In this document: positions 32,601 through 45,885 of the stretch, piece after piece
Position numbering within the stretch: the stretch's first letter is position 1
Layout: every line of letters begins with the position of its first letter
Origin: Setaria digitata
Taxonomy: Eukaryota; Nematoda; Chromadorea; Rhabditida; Setariidae
Assembly (NCBI GenBank): GCA_003640385.1
Contig: RCAB01000068.1
Span: 140,448-204,447, forward strand
Reading direction: 5' to 3'
DNA: 64,000 nt
The notes under the pieces: model-generated
The model's input: the letters and a program-made list of their open reading frames with translations, nothing else
Told to the model about the DNA's origin: nothing
Databases searched by the model: none
Position numbers and translations under genes: made by a program

Positions 32601-33953
32601 CCATCATGCAGCTGAAACTGTCTGTTTGATTTTCAGCTATTCTATATTCTCTTACCTTACCTTAAGGCTAAAGAATCTGTAATAAACAGATGGATGAATT
32701 GTCAATAAAACTTAATTATGATGCTACCTTCAGATCTTTCAAAGTCAACTCTTTTGTATTCAGGAAAAAAATATTAATTTCTATCAATTTACTCAAATCC
32801 TCAAATTACATGCTTCATTGCTAAAATAGCAGTTCCACGTCACTCAGAATCCATCTCTTCTACGCAAGTAATTGACGGATGTTTCAGTGGGACTCGTGTT
32901 TATGTGCCGATGACGGGCCAGTTGAAAGTGGTTTATACGTAGACGAGTGCAATTCAGTTTTCCTTTACGCTGCCGTCATGTTTACGGGCCTGTTTCTCGG
33001 CAATTTATTTTTTATGACAACAATGATGGTTGTGCTAAGGTTCATCTTTCGTCATGAAAATAACTGTACACTAAGTGGCTTTTTGACTTTTAACAGAGAG
33101 TAAATTTCAAATTCTACACTTTTGTATCCAATGACCATTTTATATTTACCATAAGGTATAGCACTTAGTCTCATATCAGTAGATTTACACAAGTTCGGTT
33201 CATTTCATTTTAAAACGCTCTTTTGGAAAATTTTCTTTCGAGCTTAAACTTTTGTTTTGATGAAAAGTTCCAATATATCAGGTTAGTTCTTCGCTTTCCA
33301 ACTAGAAAGTTATCAACCAAGTCATATCAAATGCCCTCACCTGTATGCTTAATCATATGTTATGTAAAATTATGTCCTCTTACAGGTCTGTGTATGACGA
33401 AGAGAAAGTTTTGGCACTTAGTTTCGCATCATGCATTACGAACATCATGGGTAATTCTCTGTTGTTTTTCTTGCTTATTTAGAGAGACAGTAGACACTTC
33501 TTCACCTTTCTCCTTTTGTAGTCAATTTCCCATGTAATTGTTGATTTAATTTAAAAATATTCATATTTGAAGTTAAAAGACACGTTCTAAATAAGATGAA
33601 AAAACATTAGTCAAATTGAGTTAGTAACAATTTTCAAACATATATTTTTAGGTTTTATTCCGGCTCCAATAATATTTGGCTGGATTATTGATGAGGATTG
33701 CTTGCTGTGGCATAGCAGATGTCCCCAGGATCATGGCAACTGTGTCATTTATGACAACAAAGCGTTTCGACGAGATTTTCATTTAACAAGTGCTGGTTTT
33801 CAGGTTTTTGCTGTCATTTCAATCATAGTTTGCTATGTATTTAGCTACAAGTTTACATTCCCAGAGAAGATGGAAGAGACATGTGATGAGCATATCGAGA
33901 AGTATGACGACAGTTCACTCTCGAGACCACACCTTACACATACCGTTCTGTAA
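29672..33953 (+). CDS. organic anion transporting polypeptide (OATP/SLCO family), 655 aa
   Basis: OATPs are plasma-membrane, sodium-independent carriers of organic anions such as steroid conjugates, eicosanoids and drugs; the substrate here is unknown. Thirteen exons: 29672-29782, 29907-30081, 30185-30303, 30518-30734, 30882-30971, 31272-31434, 31631-31734, 31883-32035, 32164-32356, 32442-32565, 32888-33039, 33386-33450 and 33652-33953. The family signature at the end of extracellular loop 3 is clear (SDGWIGAWWLGFIIFG). The Kazal-like large loop is rich in Cys (ECNSDCHCDRVDLFN, YFSPCHAGC, WDSCLCADD). Other landmarks are LERRFGITSKQSG, GSYLTGGYSTYLPKYIE and GFIPAPIIFGWIIDEDCL. The intron after 30303 needs a GC donor to stay in phase. 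An alternative acceptor at 30448 would add residues. Confidence 0.92.
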
Positions 33954-34370
33954 TTACCTGCAGTGTGCAGAAAAAGCGAAACACAAAGGCCTGGGGGAAA
34001 ATGGTAAATGGCCAATGCTTGTTTGTGACAAAACTGTTTAGGGTGGTCCATAATCATCAATCAACAAATCTTCTTGATGATCTCTCTCATACTCTGGCAT
34101 ATATTCTTGTTAACGGTATATAAATAGTTTTGTTCTTAAAATTCCATTTATTTTCCACGACAGAAATTTCTGCATATGCTGCTGTGATTCAGATCTTTTG
34201 CAGATGCACTGGAATTTTGCACTGAAAATTTAAAACATTTTTGCAGTAAGTTTTAAAAATTTAGAATCAATGAGTGCATTGGGATTAATTAAGAAAATTC
34301 ATTGCTTGTGGTGTCTACAAAATATTTTTAGAAATACAAAAGCATCAACTAGTTTGGAAAAAAAACTAAC
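33954..34370. other. tail-to-tail interval between OATP and the GPCR
   Basis: A short 3' UTR spacer. A minus-strand AATAAA (plus TTTATT 34147-34152) lies about 220 bases past the GPCR stop. I see nothing else. Confidence 0.5.
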
Positions 34371-37300
34371 TTAGAGCAATAAATTGGAAACAGCATTAAG
34401 GACCACAAGAGCATTCAGGAAATCATAACCGGAATGATCGAATTCCATAATAGTGCTCAAAATACCCATAACACAGTATGGAGTCCAGAATATCATATTC
34501 AATGTGAGCATTAGAAAAGCCTGGAATAGGAAGTGGTATGGAATATCATAAACAAGGATTACAGGAAAAGAGAAATGAATATGGGTCGAATGATGAAAGA
34601 TTTTCGAAACCACCGAATACAAATTAGGAGAATTTAATCATCAAAAAGAATTAGATTTATCGACTGAATTAAATTTGCTTATTTTGAATTATCTAGAGCG
34701 AAGCTAACTGAATTTGAATTTGTTTACCCCAAGTCAACTAAGAAAAGCGAAATGTATAGAGAGAGGAATAACCAGAGATCCATCCGAATTAGGAAAAAGT
34801 CTCCGGATAGGAAATGTGTCGTAAAATGCTGTGAAAGTATTAGGGAAGACATTTAGGCTTATAGAGCAAACTTTTCGCCGAGTTTTCCGTCGTGCCAAAG
34901 CAACTGTATTCTTCCAAGCAACTGAAGATCGTCGTTGCTTCATTTCTTCAACTGCCATAGTTTCATTAGATTGTGGATTGAAAGGTCTCAACGGTGGCAT
35001 TAACAAGCGGCGAATCCATTTTGAAGTTGACTTGTCGTTCGTATTAATAATCCGAACAACAGTTGTTCCAGCATTTGAATCCCACTGTTGCAATAGACCT
35101 GAAGTATAAACTGGCGATAACGAGTAAGCGAACTCTTATCATTGATGATAATAGCCTCCGTTTTTGTTGTCGTAACGATGTTTACTCGTTCTGCGAAAAA
35201 GAGTGGATGAGGTGCAGTAATGGTAACTTTCTTTCAGCAGGGGCACCCGAATAGTGAGTTTTAGTCTGAAGCAGTTAATGAACTCTTAAGCCATCATTAA
35301 TCGCTGTTAAAATCAATCTTTGAAAGCAGAAATAGATAATCAACTAGCTTCAGGAAAATGAAAATCTTACTTCCTGCATTAGGATTCTTTCCCACTGAGA
35401 ATTTCCCACCAGAATGGCGTAATAAATTTGCTGTCCGTTGAAACCAACAATGTCTAAAATTTTAGTAATAATAATTTTTTTTGGAGTTGTCTTACGAAGA
35501 TAGATACCTTTCACCTAAAATGTGCAACCTATCTGTATTTCATCCCCACAACATTAAACATCGAACCTCAGAATACACGTCAAGGATTGAGAAAAAATTA
35601 CGGTACTTCTTAAAGCTTATAAAGTTCTACAATTTTTGTTTTTCTCTTAAACAAAAAAGAGAAGGAGAAGAGAATTTGCTGTTTCGTCTCTTATGATGAG
35701 AACTTAAGTTGCTTAGTACTCTCAAAATAAAAGAAGTACCAATGGGAAAACATACTACAGGGAGGTTAGAAATGGAAAATGAAATTACCGCTTCTTTTGA
35801 GTTTTTTTATCATTACCATCGCTATGGAATTGTTTCATCAGAATCAACATTAAAGCATAACAAAGTAATTCGACTGAATATGGTAGAATGTAAATGGAAA
35901 GCAAATGGAGCGCACTATAGGCTGCAAATGTGAAAAGAATTAAAGACATTTCTAAAAATTTTCTGCTGAAGACTCTGTAATCTTGCTACATCGATCATCA
36001 AAGCAGTTTGACTAACAGTTCAATTAAAAGATTAATCCGATAACTTCTGAGTTAAAGAAAAAAAAATCTAGCTTGCCATGCTCAAGAAATTTTAGCACAT
36101 CACTGTTTAATAGTGATACATTATCAGTAGCAATACTCGTGCCATGGAGTCTACTTGCGGAAGTGATATTATCAGCAACAGTGGTTGAGTCCAGATGATG
36201 TACCTGTGCTATTTCCTGCTCCAAATATTCACGAAACCTCATAACTGTCCTAAAATAATTCGTGAAATGAGCAGAAAATGCTTTCAGCAGCAATTTAATT
36301 ACTGTTTTTTCGAAGATACCTTCCAAAGCTGCTATACTCACTCAATCTTGGAATCACAAAAGCACTCCGAAGTTATTGCACATGACAAGTGCACACTTGA
36401 AATGGCGCAATTGTCGGAGAAAGAGCAACATTTGGCATCACCATCACTGATTCTAGCTGGCAGTGTTCAAAGAGATTTTGAGTGAGATAAGATAAAATGA
36501 AACGAACCAGACAGAAACACACTGAGGTTTACCATTGGGTAAGATATACACATGAAAGACGAAAAGTTGAGGAAGGGCGCAAGCGATGGCAAGTAGCCAT
36601 GCCAATGCGATCATCTGATTTGTTGCGAAGCGTGACTTCTGCAAGCACTTTCCGGAAGTCCGAGATGTCTCGGAACTAGCACAATATCAATCAGTAATGC
36701 ATCATTACTTATACTAAACTTCTTGCATAGTATTAGTGTGATCCAAGACAATCCGGTGATGAATTCTCCGCATTTAAAAGATATAAGGAGAAAATGGTAG
36801 AGAAAGAGATCGTCAGTGAGGTAAGTAATCTCAAAGTGTATGGCTATCATGGAACAATCTTCAAAATACAGTAAGCACAACTCGACTTGCCAACAAATTT
36901 CTTCACCTGGATTCCGAATGATAACGGCATACCTGATGGATCTGACGTAGGTGTGCTGTGATATATAGGCGATCTGCAGCAATGAGCACTTGCATGTTGG
37001 CTGTTAGATGCAACGAGAATGTGTTGATGAATTTCGTCGTACGACACAGAAAATCACCTCCGTACCACTGAAAATGTCAACGATTCAGATATGTCAAGGC
37101 AAGCGTTCATGCTTTTGCTTCACTGTTTCATATTCCTCAACAATAAACTTATTTGCAAAATGATAATTTCTGACAAGAATTATAGTATTTTGAGGAAAAA
37201 TCACTCAAATATTTCTTATTTCCTCAGACTAAGTTAGCCTAGTGGTGCTTTAGATCAAGTGAGAATGACAAGAGGAAATAATTAAAGCGAAGAATGCGAC

Positions 37301-38530
37301 ATACATTGTAAGTGATAATCCAAATGATTTGCGTTGGGGCATAAACATAAAGCACAATGAGATCTGCTACTGTTAGGCTTATTTTAAACCTTACCAGCCT
37401 TGCTGCCAGGACAACATGTCGTCTGTAGTTCGGGTTAAACCTGGAAATCTCAATTCTAGAAATTTAATTTACATCTTTGGCCAAAAACATTTCGAATTAT
37501 TTGCTTAAATGGCTATCATTTTGCTTTTCATGACTTCTCCAAAAATTAAACTTTAAAAGTTTAACCTTACTACTTTCGAGAATTAATTCTTGACGATAGG
37601 AATTTTATTAAACGAGAGAATTTTTAGTTTTTCTAGCGATGGAAACTTATTAACTAAAGAAAAATACTGAAACTATTTATTTTCCTTTTTTTTTTCAAAG
37701 ACATCGCTGTAATATAATTTAAAATTTTTTTCCAGCTTTAAACAATTCTGATTTAATTATGGAAATTTTAATTTAAAAGCAAAAAATGAAAGGTGCAAAT
37801 TCTACATAGTTCATCAGAATAATTTGGAAGTTTCGCAAAAAATAAACTGAAAATGAATTACAGCTGAACTCTGCATTCCTGAAAAAAAACATTGAAAATA
37901 GCCCATAAATAAGAAAAATTTCGCAGTAACATCATTTAAAGCAAAATTCAATGAAATATGGGACTGGTACCTAGATAGAATGAAGAAAACAAAGTGATTA
38001 GAAAAAGATGTTTTTAAGAAATTTCATTTTGATCAGACTTAGCTTTATTCTAGTAATAGATTTGGTGGAAAAGTATTATTGGTCTGATTAAGGGCGCTCA
38101 GAATTGCAATAATTGTGTAGTTCATAACAGTGGCACTTGATCTGTTTTAGATTTGGTCATTTTAAATCCTGATGATGAAATTTTTGATGTATATTTTTGA
38201 TTTCAATGCATTATTAACATATTGAAAGTCTCGTCATATTTCCATTAATAGACTTTAACTTGTTTTAATTTTCAAGTGCCAAAGTAATCTTTCACTCCAA
38301 ATTTATAATTAAATACTCTTAAAATTAAATTAGATTAACTATTGCTATGTTGATAACATCACAGTATCTTAGTAGCTTAACTTAATTAATTTCATCAAAA
38401 TTCACCTGCGCGACGTGTAGCAGCAAACGATCATGCCGAGTAACATAGCTAAGGCGTAAATGGCACTCTCAATAAGATAACTTATTCGAGCAGCCGTATA
38501 TTTATCACCATTATCGCTATCATCAGCCAT
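34371..38530 (-). CDS. rhodopsin-family GPCR, gonadotropin-releasing-hormone-receptor-like (404 aa, ends inside TM7)
   Basis: Nine exons join in phase: 38530-38406, 37440-37305, 37067-36933, 36638-36508, 36249-36155, 35921-35789, 35453-35371, 35098-34872 and 34520-34371. Membrane segments in order: TM1 (IESAIYALAMLLGMIVCCY), TM2 (KISLTVADLIVLYVYAP), TM3 starting at C95 and ending in DRL at the DRY position, TM4 (IALAWLLAIACALPQLFVF), C172 in loop 2 (GKPQCVSVW) able to bond C95, TM5 (LLSIYILPYSVELLCYALML), a basic/Ser-rich third loop of about 115 aa, TM6 (LNMIFWTPYCVMGIL) and TM7 (NALVVLNAVSNLLL). The WTPY and ICL2/TM4 pattern resembles nematode GnRH/AKH-type receptors, but the ligand is unknown. 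The frame stops (TAA, 34373-34371) where the NPxxY tyrosine is expected, so no C-tail exists in this model. Exons 5 and 7 are the least certain. Confidence 0.8.
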
Positions 38531-38534
38531 TATA

Positions 38535-38558
38535 TCACTTGATAATACAGCAAATCAT
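38535..38558 (-). promoter_or_regulatory. 7-codon upstream ORF in the GPCR 5' leader
   Basis: After an acceptor-like tttttag (AG at 38564-38563) the leader contains ATG ATT TGC, encoding MICCIIK and then TGA, ending 4 bases before the receptor ATG at 38530. If transcripts start at that acceptor, this uORF would be the first one scanned and could restrain translation. Confidence 0.4.
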
Positions 38559-39086
38559 TACCCTAAAAATATTTCTTCAAAATTATCTTCACTTTTAAGC
38601 GACATAGAAACGAAAGTTGATGATCGATAAAAATGTTCTAGTTAATGAAAGATTGACGGACATAATGAACGGAACTTGATAAAAATCACTGGATGGAATG
38701 ATGGAATTGTTGATAAAAGAGATGCAAAGTTTGGCTCTTGTCAACCTTTTTGATTGTGTCACTTTCCAACAGAAGATCTCTTCATTCGTCAATTCTAGTG
38801 CTGCTGAAAATCTCGAATATTTTGAATGAAATGACTGAGACAATGGAATGAGCTGAAATTTTATCAATAGGAGGGAATGGCAAGTACTGACTAATAGATT
38901 ATTGAAAGAGAATTGATCCTGAAATCTCGAATGTCATAAATAATTTTTATAATGAAATTCAAACCCTAAGCGAACATTTTTAGAACTAAAGAATATTTAG
39001 AATTACTTATTTCCTAAGCACAATGCATTTATGAAGTTGATTATTGATAAGAAATGCCTTAACATGATAATAATAATAATAGTAAT

Positions 39087-39088
39087 NN
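39087..39088. other. assembly gap (NN) in a TAA microsatellite
   Basis: Two unresolved bases directly follow a TAATAATAATAATAGTAAT tract. Confidence 0.95.
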
Positions 39089-42000
39089 GACAATAAATAA
39101 ATTAACAATATTTTTTCAGCGTGTTTACAATTATAGTGAACTGTTAATAAATATTTCTTCTAAACAATCATATGGTGTAAAATTTATCATTTTATATTTT
39201 GTGGAAAATTTTGGCATGATATCACTGCTTTATATCACTATGTTCTTATCAGTGTATTCTAAGACCATTTTGATTCATCAATTGCAATAAAAGTTGTAAT
39301 GAGCAGCGTTTTAAATTGTGTAACAACTTGAGTTCAAACAAAAAGTTCATTTTTAAATAAAAGTCCTTTCAAAAACAGAAGGGAAAGTACAAGAACGCTA
39401 GAGATGACGTAAATGATAAAGAATTATAGTCACTCTTCTGAAATTGCTTTTATCTCTTCAGCAGAATAATTCGAAATCAAAATGTTGAATAAGCTTAGAG
39501 CATAATTTCAGCTAATCTCACATGACTGAGACGTAGATGATGTAATCAGTAGTAGTAGTTTTTAGTTAGTATTAACTCTCTTATTTTTAAAAGAAAAAGG
39601 ATTAGTTGAAATCTTATTGTTTTCATATCATAGATCAGTCAAATTCTCCAAACTGAAACTGAATACATTGAGCTAGAAAATTCTGAAACACCATAATGGA
39701 ATTTTAATAACTAGCCAAAGAATCGGAGGAGCAGACGGAAGTAAACAAAAATAAAAAAGATGGCCAGTTAGATTTATGGCTTGTCTCAACTCTCTTAAAA
39801 ACAACTTCCTCTGAAATCATAGTCCTTTTAATATTTGATTTTTTAATCTACAATTTTGTTATTCTTATCCATTATATTTATAGTTAATTTGCGTAACTTT
39901 TTTACACCATCTTCTAAACATAAAGAATTCCGCAACTGCATCACTTCAAATCTCATAATCAGTCTATGCTATTTATTAGAATCTTGTTAATTTATAATGA
40001 AAATAATAAAAATTATTAGCACTACCAAAAATCCAGCTCCTTTCTCTTGACCTAATTCATATTACCTGTTGTAGTTTTCTTTCACAAAGAGAGATTTCAT
40101 GTTTTTAATAACAACAATTTATCTCTACAAGAATAAATTAACTTGTTAGTTTATAATGACAATAATAAAAATTATTAGCAGTAATAATAAAATGATTTTT
40201 TACTTTATAATAAAAAAATTGTCATTATTTTCACTAATTATTATTGTTTACATTAAACAATAATTACTAATATTATTGTTATCAAAATTATTTACATTTT
40301 TGTTTTTTTCTTCGGCAAGTTGGTGTAGTCCATTCTTTTCATCTATCAGTTATTGACCCATGGCTACTTGGATTCGTTCCTCTTATCTGAAGACAAAACT
40401 TAATCTGCTCCTTTCCTTCACACTATAGTGGGATCAGTGAGCGAAACTATTCGCAACTGTTTCGCATCAAAAAGTTCGAGAACAAATATTACTTCTTGTG
40501 CTACCTATCAGGTGTCAGCATGGCATGATGTCATCAACAGCTTTAATAAGTTTACTTGAAAGAGATGAATAGATGTTAATTTATGAACGATTCAGAAGTG
40601 AAATTTAAAATTCGTTAAAAATGGGAGAGAAATTTTGAATGACGTGGAGAGACAATTTTTTGCCCTTCCTGAAGATGCTCAGCAAACAAGTAATTTGCGA
40701 TTAATCAGGATTTCAAGCTACGTTAAAGTTTATAAGTTAAAAAGTATAAAATGGCTTAATTTTTTTGGTTCTTTTCTCTTAAGGATACTCATTCAAGAAT
40801 AATATATCAATAAAGTACTAGTTATCCTTCTATATTTCAAGGTACAACGATGTAAGTTTCAAAACAAAAAATTTCCTTTGCAATTGGATCAAGGATGAAA
40901 AGTGTTCAGAAACAGAGTCAAAGTTGAAAAATTTAGTAATCTAAACTTAAAATATGGCTAAGGAGATTAATATTCATTAAACTTATTAGAATTATATCAT
41001 ACCAGAAAATGAAGGTGACTGAAGTTTTGGAAGCGGAAAATAACAGGTTGTTTTAAAATATTTTTGAAGTTTTGCAGCGAAACTGTAACAGCAAGAAGTT
41101 TTGAGATATTCAAAGCTATATAATAACGGAGGAAGAAAAATTGGAAAATAAATATGTGCTATTTTTTTTTTTTATCGAAGTGTGAAATGGCGATATGTGT
41201 CTGAATAATTAATGGAAGTATTTGATATTTGAAGTAATTAATACAAATACAAAATTTTCTTCTATCTATTTCTGGTCAATTTTAGTCTGTAAAAAAAGAA
41301 ATAAAAGCAAAATTTTTTAATTGTTTCAAACTTCTGTTGTCGAAATATTAAAAAGTTTTCCAGAATTTTCATGAAAAAATAATATAAGTTTTCTACAAAA
41401 TTAATAAAAACTTTACCAATAGTTAATATTATTTTTTTTTCAATGACTAAATGGTTGTATTATCGATGAATTCATATGTAAATTCTAAATAAATTTGTCA
41501 AATGTTTAATTAACAAAAAATATAACTATGTGAACGATTGTATTTTTAAGAATGATTTAGTATTCTCGTGAAATTACCATCCAATTAGTCTTTCTTTCTA
41601 AGAATAAATAATCTATTTATCTTTTTCTTCTCAATAAACAAGGACAACTGGGCTGCAAATTCGAAATTTAATCATTGTAAATGGCCAGAAGTAAAATACT
41701 TCCTTCAAGGAGATTGCCGATCCTTAATATCATTTCTTTCCGAGCTGCCCTTCCATTCAGCCTTTCTATTTTTTTGCAACGTTTTATTTGTGTTTTCAGC
41801 CAAGTAATCCAGAAAATACAATCTTTCAATAGTTCCCTTCAGTGTTTTCTTTGCTTCTGGCTCAGATATGTTAGAATTTAGTCTCCACAGTTAGACTGAA
41901 ATTATCAAACACGAACTTTGACTTGCTCCTCAGATGAAAAATTTTGATCAAGTAGCAGAAAATTCTATTGAGAAAGAAACCACGCACGAAATTTTTATTC

Positions 42001-45000
42001 TGAACTATATATACATCAATGTCTCTGTTAAAAACTCAAAAATTACTTAATTTATCTATCTAAAAACGAGCCATATTTGCTATGCAATGCTTTTTTAAAA
42101 TTCACCTCCGCTTCTAATTGATGTGCAGAGAAAAAAGAAATACACGAAATAAAAAGTCCAGAAACGAAAAAAATAAAGAACAAATCAACTTCAAAACTCA
42201 AGTTTTATTAATGATCAAAATTGCGAAGTGGCATAAATCACTGATCAGACTGAAAATGAAAAGCAAATAAATAATGAATGATGATTAAATAAATGTCAAT
42301 TTCTCTTTGTTGTTTTGAATGTTACTAAATTAAAAACAGTATAAAAGTCTTCTCGAATCTAAGTTCATTTAAAAAAGAAAGAAAAGAAAAAAGCAATAAA
42401 TAAAATAAGCTGAGGGAAAGCGCAAAAATTCTTCTCAAGGTAAGTAATTCAATTATCATTGAAATAGTTAAATCATAGATGATAGTCAAATTGCAGTCGA
42501 GAATGAAACACTCTCACTACCAACTCTCTCGAGTACCATTTCGACAATAAAGAAATTCTCTCTCATTCATGCAAACACAAACACAAATTTCTATTTCTCT
42601 AAAACAAATGAGTTGAAAACAATGATTTAATTTCTCTAAAACAATTCTTTGATTTGATTTCTAGCAGTTTAATCAAGTTCCAAAACATTCAAATTAAATT
42701 CCTTTATGAACATAAGCTACGGAGGAGAAAATAAATTATTTAGAATGAAACTAACTCTCTTTAGTTATCTCAATGAATCCTCTCATTAACTACCCATAAT
42801 TATTGGTCTAGATCATAATGAGATCCGATAATTCGCCAGACTTATTAAAGTGTCTGAGATGAGGAAAAGATAATATTATCAAAAATGGAGTTATTTAGCA
42901 CAATATAATGTCTTTCTCTGGCTTAGAGCTATTGTTCACCTATTCGCACATTACTTTTCAGCCTTAAGCTCATGTTCAATTTTTTATGAATTCATAAAGT
43001 GGACATAAAAATAAGGGCAGTAATTAGTTGTCGCGCTAATAAGCATCTATAATATGAACACCTTTTAGACAGATAACCTGACCATCTTACTAAATGAACA
43101 GGTAACACGCTGCTTCTAACTTCATTATATCTCATCGTTTCCCGATCCTTTTCCATATACCTCGTTTTAACGGTATAGCATTCCCTTCCTTCTCACACTA
43201 AGAATTTGTTGAGCGCTAATGTGAAAATAAAGTTTAGTTTGTAAATGTCGTATTAATAGTCAAGATAGGAAGCTGCTGATGATAGGTAACGGTGGTATGA
43301 TAATGATAATAATTTACTTACCTTTATTTACTAATCGACTAGCTTCATAGCTTAGTGGAGTACAGATAACTTGGTCAATTAGTTCTTCCGGTTATTTTCT
43401 TTCGCAAAAAAAAAAAACTATTTTTCGAAATATTTCTAAACAAAAGAATTATTTTGAGAGCTACAATTCATACTGATCTGATCTGAGTAATGTTTAAACA
43501 CACATACACATATGAAATTCATCCAAAAAAGATTTCTCCGCTTGTCCATCAGTTTAAACCTAAACAAGAAATAATGAGATTCAGTTTAGTTTAGAGAGTC
43601 AGAACAGCAGAAAAAATAATTAATACACTAAATATTAGTTGTAAAATATTTCCTGAAGTTCTATTTTTTTTTTTTTAATTTGAAAAATAAAGCAGAGAGA
43701 GCTTGCGGAATAAAGAAAAAAAAGGCTGTTTGAAAGTTTGATTTTCAATTGTGTCGTCAAAAGAAATATCTGAAATCATCGCTATCTCTTTGAAAATCAT
43801 GAAAATAAACAAACCACCCTCCGTGATCTGCGAAATCATATCATTTAACAAATAGGTGGTTTATAATTAGATTACTTAAGTCTTTCATGTTTTGGATTCT
43901 AACATTGAGAATTACCCAAAAGGACCAATTTTGAGATGCTGAAAAACCTCAAAAGAAACAAAGAAAAAACGAACAATGGTCTTTAGAGAATGTACACAAA
44001 ATACATGGAGCTATTGAAGAATAGAACAATGGATAGGGTGTGAATTGATTTCTGAAAAGGTACTACTTTATTTGCTGAAGACGAAAATATTTTCAAAAAG
44101 ATTTGTCATCTCCAAGAGTGTGTAGTGTCAGTGCTCTTCATTAGGGACAAATGGATTCTGGAACCTACTCTTTACTCATACTCATCAGCTGTTGTTAGAT
44201 GAGTAAAATAAAATTGCTAGCATTACTGAGGTAAGGATATATCTGATGAATGCTACTGATGTTAAATCATTTGAAGATCGATTTCCGACACATCCAACGG
44301 CAAGAGAGATGTGAAGGTGTAAAAATAAAAAAAAAAAACAAATAAAATTGAAATGAAACTTATTTGTTCAACTAAGAGTTAGCTTGGACCTGTAAAATTA
44401 GTCAGTGAAAGAAAGAGGAAAGTATTATTGGTTTTTTATTAAAAAAAAAAAATGGAAAAAAGATTGCTAAATTGTTTTAGAATAAAATCAAATTTTTGAA
44501 AGACAGAAGTAATTAAAGCTGGGCATCCTTAGTGGTTTGCTTAGATTCATAATAATCATAATTCATGTTAGCCATAAGTTTTTCAAATTTTTCTGATTAC
44601 TTTAATGGATGACTTCTTATCTATATTGAATTTTTAATTTGCGAATTGTCCAATATTTCTCATTTTATTCGTTTTTTCGAAGTTGTATCGAAGTACTTTT
44701 ATATGACATGTGGAATTTTCGCAAATTTTAATAATCAGTGGGAACTTTATTAAGCCATATTTTTTTTCAGGAGATGAAATAGAAATGTAGTCCTCGTTAA
44801 GATTAAATTATACTAAAAATAATTCGAATAATTTGTCGCGAATGTCACATTTGTTTTTTTATTTTACAGGTATGTGAATCATTTTTAAGAGGAACTTGCC
44901 ATTTCCGCACTTTCGGATGTCAATAAATGCTAGAATATATCTGATTACAGCTAAAAACTTTTTTCTCTTTCTGAAATTTAAATAACAATTTGTTGAAAAC

Positions 45001-45885
45001 TCTTTTTTATCTTCCTAGTACAAGTTTCTCACTTATCCGATAAAATAACATTATCGGTTTTACGTAGAAGGTATGAAAGAGTTGTAAAGACAATAGCTTC
45101 ATAGAAATAGAAAAGAGGAGGAACAAATGAATAAATTTACCTCTTAAGTGGAAAGTTAATTTACTGAGCAGCAAATAAATATTACCACACTGGTTTTTTT
45201 TCAAAGGTTTCGGCAGTTGATTTTTAACCGAAGTTTAGACTTAGGCCAATCTGTTACACGGTCTCGAGTCTCCTGATGCTCGGTACAATTTCTCAGTAAC
45301 CTTCATTTATCAAAATTGCAGTTTTGTTTTGCTGGCCATAGCTTACGTTGGGTCCGTAAGTTAGAATGAACCGTCTCCTATGATATGTCTTAAACAAAGA
45401 AAGTAAATGAAGCTAAAATGTGAGATTCATGAGATTTCTCCGGAAAAAATGACGATGGATGTACTGAGTGTAGATGCATCGCACAACTTCAGAGCAATTT
45501 CTTTTTCACATTTCCATCTTGCTAAAACTTTAGTTGCCTGTACTGTAAGAGCTATGAAGAAGACAATCAGTTCAGAACAATTAAGCTTCAAATAAATTCA
45601 ATGCAATGAACAGGACTGACTATTTGTCATCGGTTTTCGTCTAGATGATACATACAATCTTTTTTCTTTTTCGTTTTTTAATCCAATTGGTCGAAAATAA
45701 TCTCGACGTGTGTTCAATGACTGCGTGCGTCATCGTTTTGAAAAAGAATTATTTATTTTGTAAATGAAGATTTGCCACTTGTTCTTTTTGTTTTCCTGTG
45801 CTATTCATTTTTCCCAAAAACTGATGAGATTTAAAAAAAAAAAAAAAGAAGTATGAAAAGAATTGTTTACTCGAGCAGTAGTAAT

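Noticed and set aside
36341..36460. Cys-rich frame ending at gtgagt inside the GPCR gene
   Set aside because: Including it separates the conserved loop-2 Cys from TM5 with an implausible insert. Skipping it gives clean phases, so it is treated as intron.
38595..38867. 90-codon minus frame upstream of the GPCR
   Set aside because: It has no family similarity, lies upstream of the acceptor and ATG used for the receptor, and has ordinary AT-rich composition.
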